Of a stretch of DNA of 20,819 nt, positions 7,030-13,635 are shown one piece after another. Position 1 is the stretch's first letter. Each line of letters begins with the position of its first letter. The notes beneath the pieces are model-generated. The model worked only from the letters and a program-made list of their open reading frames with translations. It was not told the origin of the DNA and searched no databases. The DNA comes from an uncultured Lachnospiraceae bacterium (GTDB taxonomy: Bacteria > Bacillota > Clostridia > Lachnospirales > Lachnospiraceae), in NCBI GenBank assembly GCA_958405355.1, contig CATYEA010000006.1, positions 1-20,819 on the forward strand. The letters are read 5' to 3'. Made by a program: the position numbers and the translations under genes.

Positions 7030-8400
7030 ATGAAGATGTATATTCCGAGTAAAGCGGCCGAGATTATCCGGGAATTGACCGTGAATGGTTTTGAAGCATA
7101 TGCAGTAGGAGGATGTGTCCGGGACAGTATTTTAGGGCGGGAACCCGAGGACTGGGACATTACTACATCTGCCAGGCCGGAGCAGGTAAAGCAGATTTTT
7201 CCGCGCACTGTAGATACGGGAATTGAGCATGGCACAGTGACCGTGTTGATGGATAAAGATGCTTTTGAGGTAACGACCTATCGGGTGGATGGGGAGTATG
7301 AAGATCATCGCCATCCGAAGGAAGTAACATTTACAGCCAGTCTGGAAGAGGATTTGAAGCGGCGGGATTTTACGATCAATGCGATGGCTTATAACCCGGA
7401 AACCGGGCTGGTGGATATATTCCACGGCATGGAGGACCTGGAGCGAAAGGTCATCCGCTGTGTGGGAAATCCGGGAGAGCGGTTTGATGAGGATGCGTTA
7501 AGGATTCTCCGGGCCATTCGTTTTTCGGCCCAGCTTGGATTTTCCATTGATGAGGCAACGAAAGCGGCCATGTCGAAACGGGTGGAAGCGCTGAGAGAAG
7601 TCAGCGCCGAGCGTATTCGGGTGGAACTTGTCAAACTTCTTGTATCGAACCATCCGGAGCGCATTCGGGAAGCCTATGCGCTTGGAATTACCCGGGTCAT
7701 TCTGCCTGAATATGACGGTATCGTCGGGGTGGCCCAGCATACGCCGAATCATATTTATGATGTGGAAGAACATACATTGATCGCACTGAAAAATATCGAT
7801 GCAGAACCGGTACTTCGGTTGACAATGCTGTTCCATGACTTTGGAAAGCCTGTGGTGAAAAAGACGGATGGCGATCGGGATATATTTTATAAGCATCCGG
7901 AAGTCAGTGCAGAAATGTGCCGAAAGATCATGCGGCGGTTAAAATTTGATAATCACACTTTAGAAAAAGTTTACCGGTTGGTCAAATGGCACGGATTAAA
8001 ATATCTGCCGAATGATATCAGTGTGCGGCGGGCTTTAAACCGGGTTGGCAAAGATATATTTGAAGATTTCATTAAAGTACAGAGGGCGGATGTCTCGGCA
8101 AAGAATCCGTCGGTGGTGCCGAAAAAGATGAAACAGTTAGCAGAGAAGGAGAACATATACAGGAAAATTCTTCGTCGGGGAGACTGTTTTGAGGTGAAAA
8201 TGCTGGCTGTGAACGGTAAAGATCTGATTCAGGCAGGTATTCCGCAGGGGCCGATTCTCGGTGCGGTGTTGGAGCGGCTGGTAGAGCTGGTCATTGACAG
8301 GCCGGAGCTGAATGAAAAAGGAAAACTTTTGGAACTGGCCGGACAGGTACAAAAGGATCCGACGATTTTTAATGAAAAGGAATATTTCTTTGAAAAATAA
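7030..8400 (+). CDS. cca: CCA tRNA nucleotidyltransferase with HD domain
   Basis: The enzyme adds or repairs the 3' CCA of tRNAs. Class II polymerase motifs are clear: GGCVRD at 27-32, the metal-binding pair D41/D43 in EDWDITTSA, RRDFTINAMAYNP near 111, and RFDEDALRILRAIRFSAQLG. An HD phosphohydrolase-like domain follows, with HIYDVEEHTL and H269-D270 in LFHDFGKP, then KWHG. The length of 456 residues is normal. The ATG at 7030 fits family starts (MKMYIP); ATGs at 7009 and 7036 are in-frame alternatives. The G-rich stretch before it is an imperfect ribosome site. A perfect TTGACA at 6949 lacks a matching -10 box. Confidence 0.95.
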   Translation: MKMYIPSKAAEIIRELTVNGFEAYAVGGCVRDSILGREPEDWDITTSARPEQVKQIFPRTVDTGIEHGTVTVLMDKDAFEVTTYRVDGEYEDHRHPKEVTFTASLEEDLKRRDFTINAMAYNPETGLVDIFHGMEDLERKVIRCVGNPGERFDEDALRILRAIRFSAQLGFSIDEATKAAMSKRVEALREVSAERIRVELVKLLVSNHPERIREAYALGITRVILPEYDGIVGVAQHTPNHIYDVEEHTLIALKNIDAEPVLRLTMLFHDFGKPVVKKTDGDRDIFYKHPEVSAEMCRKIMRRLKFDNHTLEKVYRLVKWHGLKYLPNDISVRRALNRVGKDIFEDFIKVQRADVSAKNPSVVPKKMKQLAEKENIYRKILRRGDCFEVKMLAVNGKDLIQAGIPQGPILGAVLERLVELVIDRPELNEKGKLLELAGQVQKDPTIFNEKEYFFEK

Positions 8401-8440
8401 AAAATAAGATGGTATTGAATGAACAATACCATCTTATTTT
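8401..8440. terminator. Perfect 17-bp bidirectional terminator
   Basis: AAAATAAGATGGTATTG (8401-8417) pairs without mismatch with its complement at 8424-8440 across a 6-base loop. The right arm ends in Ts and the left arm in As. It directly follows the cca stop and touches the stop codon of the convergent gene at 8440. Confidence 0.9.
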
Positions 8441-8910
8441 TATTTGCCAGAAATTTTGTTTTTCATTCTCTGGAAGAATCCAACTTTTGGCGGTGCGGAC
8501 AATGCCGGACCACGCAGGCTCTTCACACTTAAAATGTACATACCGCTGACCATGGCTTTTACTTCCTGTTTTACAGGGATTAAGTCATAAATTTTTTCAT
8601 CGGCAATAAGGGTCATGATTCTAGGTCCAACCTTTGCTTTTACAATCGGCACCTTTGAGCGTCGATAGAGCTTTGGGGTGGAATCTATGACAATTTTTGG
8701 CAGGCCAGATTCAGTCAGCTTCATTTTCTTTTTGTCAATGACCAGCATGGTCATCGGCTGTGCGGCAGCTTCAATCTGCTGCTGTGCAGCTTCTGCTTTT
8801 TTCTGCTGCTTGTTTCCCCAGAATGTAAGAAATGCCAGGGCAGCCACTAAGACCACGAGGACGACAATCAGAACTATGGCCGGTGTAGACAAAAGTGCAA
8901 CTGGTATCAT
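8440..8910 (-). CDS. Small single-span membrane protein of unknown function
   Basis: The 156-residue protein has one N-terminal hydrophobic segment (about residues 9-31, AIVLIVVLVVLVAALAFL). A short helical stretch KKAEAAQQQIEAAAQ follows, then a compact basic domain with VIDKKKMKLTESGLPKIV, KVPIVKAKVGPRIMTLI and EKIYDLIPVKQEVKA. I do not recognise a named family; the sequence resembles conserved uncharacterised Lachnospiraceae proteins. AAGGAGG nine bases upstream selects the start at 8910 over an in-frame ATG 15 codons earlier. Most of the protein probably faces the cytoplasm. It stands alone between cca and plsC. Confidence 0.8.
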   Translation of the reverse strand: MIPVALLSTPAIVLIVVLVVLVAALAFLTFWGNKQQKKAEAAQQQIEAAAQPMTMLVIDKKKMKLTESGLPKIVIDSTPKLYRRSKVPIVKAKVGPRIMTLIADEKIYDLIPVKQEVKAMVSGMYILSVKSLRGPALSAPPKVGFFQRMKNKISGK

Positions 8911-8997
8911 CGTCTGTTTCCTCCTTAAAATTTCAGTCCTTGTCAATTGTATCATGCTTTGGTTTAAAAATGAATAGCAAAAATGAAAGAATTTGGA

Positions 8998-9717
8998 TTA
9001 TTTTTCATTTAGCATGGTACGAATTTGCTCCTGAACTGTCGTTCCAAGGCATTTTTTATCGGCCGGACTTAATTCGGATACAAAAATCGGAGTCCCAAAA
9101 CGGATGGATACGGTTTGCTTTTTTACCATCGGAATGTGTGTCTCAAAAATATTTTCTGTGTTCCGGATGGCTACCGGGACGATTGGACAGCCGGTTTTTG
9201 TAGCGATCTTAAAGCCGCCTTCTTTGAACGGAATCATTTCTTTACCAAGACCGCGTGTGCCTTCCGGGAATAAAAATATCGACGTTCCGGATTTGATCAA
9301 ATCAATGCAGGTGAGTATTGTTTTTAAGCCTTCACGAACATTTTCCCGGTCCAGGAACTGGCAGTTAATGTAACGCATCCAGCGGCTGATGCACGGGACC
9401 TTTTCCATTTCTTTTTTGGAGACAAAGCCGGTATTGTTTTTCACCAGTGTGTAACAGGTTGGAATATCATAGTAACTCCGGTGATTGGCTACGTAAAGGA
9501 CCGGAGTGTCTTCCGGTACATTTTCCTGTCCCTCAACCTCAAGCTTTGTTCCGCTGGCCAATAATACCATCTTAAATCCCCAAACGACAAAACTCTGGGA
9601 AACGGTCGCCTTTTTCGTTGGGCTGAAATGGCCGATGATATTGACGACCAGATACATTGGCAGGCTGATAACAGAGAACAGCAGTAAAAATACAATAACG
9701 CAGATGAAACGGATCAT
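8998..9717 (-). CDS. plsC: 1-acyl-sn-glycerol-3-phosphate acyltransferase
   Basis: The enzyme transfers the second acyl chain to lysophosphatidic acid, giving phosphatidic acid for membrane phospholipids. The 239-residue protein has an N-terminal hydrophobic anchor (about 5-28), the catalytic HX4D box at H79-D84 (NHRSYYD), and the substrate-binding FPEGTR at 150-155. FKEGGFKIATKTGCPIVPVA follows. Its ATG overlaps the malQ stop as ATGA, and its ribosome site GAGGAGG lies inside the last malQ codons, so translation is coupled to malQ. Pairing with a glucanotransferase is not functionally obvious. Confidence 0.93.
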   Translation of the reverse strand: MIRFICVIVFLLLFSVISLPMYLVVNIIGHFSPTKKATVSQSFVVWGFKMVLLASGTKLEVEGQENVPEDTPVLYVANHRSYYDIPTCYTLVKNNTGFVSKKEMEKVPCISRWMRYINCQFLDRENVREGLKTILTCIDLIKSGTSIFLFPEGTRGLGKEMIPFKEGGFKIATKTGCPIVPVAIRNTENIFETHIPMVKKQTVSIRFGTPIFVSELSPADKKCLGTTVQEQIRTMLNEK

Positions 9718-11261
9718 GGGCGATGCACCTCCTCAGATTCGGCGGCCGGGGTCTGGTTGCGTCCGTATAGTTCGGACAGTTCTTTTAAATAGGCGGCAGT
9801 GCCCGCATTCAGTTGTTCCTGAAGGTAACGCCAAGCCCAGTTGCCCTGACCGATTCCAGGGGTATTCATGCGGCTGGAACTGTCCAGACCAAAAACGTCC
9901 TGAAGCGGGAAAAGGACATATCGGGCGACGGAGCCCAGAGCCAGCCGAATAAAATCCCAATGAACATTGCTGCCGTCACAGCTTAAATAGCGGCGCACCT
10001 TGTCCTGGGATTCCGGGGAAGCCTGACGATACCAGCCCTGGGTCGTATCGTTATCGTGGGTACCTGTGTAGCAGACACAATTTTCGTTATAATTATAAGG
10101 CAGATAGTCATTATCCTTAATATCGTCAAAGGCGAATTGGAGGATTTTCATGCCGGGGAGTCCATAATCATCTCTGAGAGCTTCCACGGCCGGAGTGATC
10201 ACGCCTAAATCTTCGGCGATGATTGGCAGTGAACCGTCGAAAGCTTCAAGAATATGATCAAAAAAGTCTTTTCCCGGACCTTTTTTCCACTGGCCATTAA
10301 TGGCGGTTTCCTCACCGTAAGGGATGGCCCAATAAGCTTCAAAACCACGGAAATGGTCGATACGCAGCAAATCTGTCAGAGTCAATTGATGCCGTATTCG
10401 GGCAATCCACCATTGGTAATGACTTTTTTTATGAGCGTCCCAGTCATAGAGGGGATTTCCCCAGAGCTGTCCGGTAGCGCTGAAATAATCCGGCGGGACA
10501 CCGGCGACTACCGTCGGATAGCCCTCTTCATCCAGTTGGAAAAGCTCTTTATTTGCCCATACATCCGCACTGTCCGGTGAAACAAAAATAGGAATATCAC
10601 CGATGATCTCAATGCCGTTTGAGTGGGCATAAACTTTGAGTTCTTCCCACTGTTTAAAGAAAATGTATTGAATGAAACGGTAATAATTGATGGATGTTTT
10701 AAATTCAGTCATAGCTTCAGCCCTGGTGGCCGTTGTCGGGAATTTATATTTTTCTTCCCATTCGGTCCAGGATTTGCCGTCGTGGGCGTCTTTCAGTGCC
10801 ATAAAAAGAGCATAATCCATCAGCCAGGAATCATTCTTTTCACAGAAGGCACGGAATTCATCCAGCAATAAAATAATCGGTGTGTGTTGAAAATTCGCGT
10901 AGGCCTTTTTTAAAAGTTCGGTTTTATATGCAATGAGCGGTCCATAGTCGATATGCTTTTCATCCCATTCCGGCGCATCCTTTACGTCTTCTTTGGTCAG
11001 TAATTCCCATTCGATCAATTTCTCGGGACTGATGATCAGGGGCTGACCGGCAAAGGCGGAAAATGATTGATACGGAGAGTCGCCGAAACCGGTAGGACCC
11101 AGCGGCAGGCATTGCCAGAGTGTCTGTCCGGCATCTTTTAAAAAGTCAATGAAATCATAAGCGCCTTTTCCAAGGTCGCCGATTCCAAAAGGTCCCGGAA
11201 AGGAAGTCGGATGAACAAGAATTCCACTTTGACGGGATTTGATATTTTTCTTTTGTTCCAT
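9714..11261 (-). CDS. malQ: 4-alpha-glucanotransferase (amylomaltase, GH77)
   Basis: The enzyme transfers alpha-1,4-glucan segments in maltodextrin and glycogen metabolism. The 515-residue length is normal. GH77 hallmarks are present: nucleophile D302 in LLRIDHFRGFEAYW, acid/base E350 in IIAEDLG, and D403 in GTHDND. The N-terminus RQSGILVHPTSFPGPFGIGD is also typical. GGAGGT upstream supports the ATG at 11261; the frame is open 14 codons further. It is the first gene of a two-gene unit with plsC and has its own promoter inside the end of the M15 gene. Confidence 0.97.
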   Translation of the reverse strand: MEQKKNIKSRQSGILVHPTSFPGPFGIGDLGKGAYDFIDFLKDAGQTLWQCLPLGPTGFGDSPYQSFSAFAGQPLIISPEKLIEWELLTKEDVKDAPEWDEKHIDYGPLIAYKTELLKKAYANFQHTPIILLLDEFRAFCEKNDSWLMDYALFMALKDAHDGKSWTEWEEKYKFPTTATRAEAMTEFKTSINYYRFIQYIFFKQWEELKVYAHSNGIEIIGDIPIFVSPDSADVWANKELFQLDEEGYPTVVAGVPPDYFSATGQLWGNPLYDWDAHKKSHYQWWIARIRHQLTLTDLLRIDHFRGFEAYWAIPYGEETAINGQWKKGPGKDFFDHILEAFDGSLPIIAEDLGVITPAVEALRDDYGLPGMKILQFAFDDIKDNDYLPYNYNENCVCYTGTHDNDTTQGWYRQASPESQDKVRRYLSCDGSNVHWDFIRLALGSVARYVLFPLQDVFGLDSSSRMNTPGIGQGNWAWRYLQEQLNAGTAAYLKELSELYGRNQTPAAESEEVHRP

Positions 11262-11298
11262 AGGAAACGATACCTCCAATATAAAAACTCTATGTTCT

Positions 11299-11328
11299 AT
11301 CATACACGATTTCTATGTCATAATGCAA
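11299..11328 (-). promoter_or_regulatory. Promoter of malQ-plsC
   Basis: On the minus strand TTGCAT (11328-11323) and TATGAT (11304-11299) are 18 bases apart, 38 bases upstream of the malQ ATG. The -35 box lies within the last codons of the M15 peptidase gene. Confidence 0.5.
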
Positions 11329-11896
11329 GAAGCTGATAATATTCTTCCAGCGTCAAACCTTCCTTTTTTAAATATGCGGCCAGATTTTTACCGACATAGC
11401 GAAAATGCCATGGTTCATAGGCATATCCGGTAATGTTTTCTTTTCCGGCAGGATAGCGCAGGATGAAACCGTAAGCCGGGGCATTTTCACGGAGCCACTT
11501 TCCCTCCGGAGTGTTTTCAAAATCTGTTGTCAGTGCGGAGCGGATCGCAGGGGTAGATATATCCATGGCAAGGCCGGTCTGATGTTCGCTGGTTCCGGGG
11601 CGGGCAGAATAAAGGGAAGTATGGGCTTCGCCTTTGACGGCCAGATTTTGCTCATAAATATCTTTCTGACGTTCATAGGAACGATAACCGGAGACACCGA
11701 TGAGGTTCAGGCCCTCGGCCTGTGCATCACGGAACATATTTTCCAGGGCGCGGGCCGCAGGTTCACGCATATAGTTGCGGGGATCATCACCAATATAGGC
11801 AAAGGGAACATTTACCGGAACCAGGTCTGAGGGTACATAATCTTCGGCCAGGGGATGGGATTTATTAACAAGTATGCCCAAATAATCACTATTCAT
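11318..11896 (-). CDS. M15B (VanY/VanXY-type) D-Ala-D-Ala peptidase without a signal peptide
   Basis: The 192-residue protein has the M15B core: SGYRS at 69-73, the zinc ligands H105 and D112 in SARPGTSEHQTGLAMDIS, catalytic E161 and zinc ligand H164 in EPWHFRYVG. Such enzymes trim D-Ala-D-Ala ends from peptidoglycan precursors or hydrolyse the dipeptide. There is no hydrophobic leader, and an in-frame TAA lies shortly upstream of the ATG, so the leader is not just missed. A cytoplasmic VanXY-like role or release by lysis are both possible. The ribosome site is a modest AGGTGA. No convincing promoter is seen. Confidence 0.9.
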   Translation of the reverse strand: MNSDYLGILVNKSHPLAEDYVPSDLVPVNVPFAYIGDDPRNYMREPAARALENMFRDAQAEGLNLIGVSGYRSYERQKDIYEQNLAVKGEAHTSLYSARPGTSEHQTGLAMDISTPAIRSALTTDFENTPEGKWLRENAPAYGFILRYPAGKENITGYAYEPWHFRYVGKNLAAYLKKEGLTLEEYYQLLAL

Positions 11897-12007
11897 AAAA
11901 TCACCTGAAGAAACTTTAATTTAATCTATGTAAAAAAGATGGGAAGGTGCGGAACCTTACTGTAAAAATAAGCATATCATAATCGTGAACAATGATGGGA
12001 GGCGCTT

Positions 12008-12373
12008 ATGGACTATAGAAATCTTCATCAAATGAATCTGTATGATGTATTTGGTGACAGCCCATGGACTCAGGAAGATGTGTTCCTGAAGGACAGGGAT
12101 TACATGAAAAAAATGTGTCCGAAGCAGAACAGGGAGATGCTTCGCTGGGTAGAGGATGTATGCGACGAAGAAGAATATGACGGAAGCTGTATGTATGATG
12201 AATATCCGGATATTACGGCAATGAATCACCTGGTAGATAAGGCATATACCAGGGCCGGCCGTCCGGAACCGGAGGACTGGAGCAGGGCGCTGCTGACAAG
12301 TCTGCTCTATGATGAAATCTGTTATCGGAGGAACCGCCGCAGAGAATTTAAGCAGAGACTTTATCCACGTTAG
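12008..12373 (+). CDS. Small acidic, Tyr/Asp-rich protein of unknown function
   Basis: The 121-residue soluble protein has no signal peptide or membrane segment. Notable stretches are NLYDVFGDSPWTQEDVFLKD, DVCDEEEYDGSCMYDEYPD and a basic C-terminal end RRNRRREFKQRLYPR. Four cysteines are present but not in a recognised metal-binding pattern. GGGAGG is well placed before the ATG. I do not recognise the family. A sporulation or coat-associated role would fit its composition but is only a guess. The promoter region (11897-12007) is shared with the divergent M15 gene and shows no strong pair of boxes. Confidence 0.75.
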   Translation: MDYRNLHQMNLYDVFGDSPWTQEDVFLKDRDYMKKMCPKQNREMLRWVEDVCDEEEYDGSCMYDEYPDITAMNHLVDKAYTRAGRPEPEDWSRALLTSLLYDEICYRRNRRREFKQRLYPR

Positions 12374-12378
12374 GGCGC

Positions 12379-12398
12379 GGGGCGGCGAATGCCGCCCC
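12379..12398 (+). other. GC-rich 8-bp hairpin between two genes
   Basis: GGGGCGGC pairs perfectly with GCCGCCCC around a GAAT loop, six bases after the stop of the preceding gene. Only TTG follows, not a U-run, and the -35 box of the next promoter begins at once. It may be a weak terminator, a transcript 3' end protector or an attenuating insulator. Confidence 0.6.
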
Positions 12399-12427
12399 TT
12401 GTGAAGTCGGAATGGCTGTGGTACAAT
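12399..12427 (+). promoter_or_regulatory. Promoter of the methyltransferase gene
   Basis: TTGTGA (12399-12404) and TACAAT (12422-12427) are 17 bases apart. The -10 box ends 20 bases before the ATG at 12448. Confidence 0.55.
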
Positions 12428-12447
12428 GTTTCAGAAAGGATTTTGTT

Positions 12448-13635
12448 ATGAAACAATTAGAAGAAATTTTAGATGCGGTTCTGAATTGGGAATTACTTGA
12501 CATGACATTGAGCAACCGGAAAAATGCCGGAGATATCCAGAAGATAAAGATTCGTCCGGTCATCATTAAGGACAATCTTGTATTTCAGGCGGCCCAGTAT
12601 ACAAAAACACAGGTTTTCCATAAAAATATTGCAGAGGATGAGATACAGAACTGGGTCCTGGAACGCATCCGGAATGATTTTAAGCAGACCCAGATTAAGA
12701 CCGGGGACAAGGAGTACACGATTCTGTCCGGGAAAAAGGGAAATGTCACCGTAAAAGAACGGGAAGCCGTCGGCGGCCGGAAGGGAAATCTGGCTCATAA
12801 CCGGAAAAAGACATATATTTTGCAGGAAGGGACGCCGGTACCGTTTCTGGTGGATTTGGGAGTAATGACGGCCGAAGGAAAGATTGTCCGCTCAAAATAT
12901 GATAAGTACCGGCAGATTAACCGTTTCCTGGAATTTATTCAGGACGTGCTTCCGGAGCTTCCAAAGGACAGGGAGCTTACGATGATTGATTTTGGCTGCG
13001 GTAAATCTTATTTGACCTTTGCCATGTATTATTATTTAAATATTTTAATGGGTTATTCAGTGAAGATGATCGGACTGGATTTAAAGGAAGATGTCATCCG
13101 CCACTGCAATGAGCTTCGGGATAAATACGGTTATGATCAACTGGAATTTATTCATGGGGATATTGCTGATTTTGAAGGCGCCGACTCTGTCGATATGGTC
13201 GTTACGCTCCATGCCTGTGATACGGCGACGGATTATGCTTTATATAAAGCGATTCGTTGGAATGCCCGTGTTATCCTGTCTGTTCCGTGCTGTCAGCATG
13301 AATTGAATGGACAGATAAAGAATGATATGCTTGCTCCGGTATTTCACTATGGATTGCTAAAAGAACGGATGGCGGCGCTGATCACGGATGGCCTGCGGGG
13401 ACAGCTATTGGAAGTGATGGGATATAAGACCCAGCTGCTGGAATTTATTGATATGGAGCATACACCGAAAAATATCTTGATCCGTGCGGTAAGAGGCGGT
13501 TCTATCCGAAACAGCCAGAAAAAAGGGTTGGCGGCTTATCAGGCGTGTGCGGAAGGTTTTAACGGCGATCTGACACTGTACCGATTGCTATTTCAGGACT
13601 TGAAGAAAGAGGAAGAAACAAAGAATGAAAAATAA
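12448..13635 (+). CDS. Class I SAM-dependent methyltransferase (Methyltransf_32-like)
   Basis: The 395-residue protein has an N-terminal region of about 170 residues with basic segments (KIKIRPVIIKD, GGRKGNLAHNRKKTYIL) that could bind nucleic acid. A Rossmann methyltransferase follows: motif I TMIDFGCGKSYLTFAMYYYL near residue 180, the acidic strand MIGLDLKED, VVTLHACDTATDYAL and SVPCCQHEL. The FGCGKSYL/CCQHEL pair is typical of the GSTCD/Methyltransf_32 group. The substrate, probably RNA, is inferred. The start at 12448 follows AAAGGA and lies downstream of the promoter; an upstream in-frame ATG at 12412 would be upstream of it. The 3' end overlaps the next gene by 11 bases. Confidence 0.88.
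   Translation: MKQLEEILDAVLNWELLDMTLSNRKNAGDIQKIKIRPVIIKDNLVFQAAQYTKTQVFHKNIAEDEIQNWVLERIRNDFKQTQIKTGDKEYTILSGKKGNVTVKEREAVGGRKGNLAHNRKKTYILQEGTPVPFLVDLGVMTAEGKIVRSKYDKYRQINRFLEFIQDVLPELPKDRELTMIDFGCGKSYLTFAMYYYLNILMGYSVKMIGLDLKEDVIRHCNELRDKYGYDQLEFIHGDIADFEGADSVDMVVTLHACDTATDYALYKAIRWNARVILSVPCCQHELNGQIKNDMLAPVFHYGLLKERMAALITDGLRGQLLEVMGYKTQLLEFIDMEHTPKNILIRAVRGGSIRNSQKKGLAAYQACAEGFNGDLTLYRLLFQDLKKEEETKNEK

Noticed and set aside
11897..12007. Short inverted repeat AAGGT/ACCTT near 11944-11958 as terminator or operator
   Set aside because: The stem is only 5 bp without a U-run or clear promoter context, so chance is a sufficient explanation.
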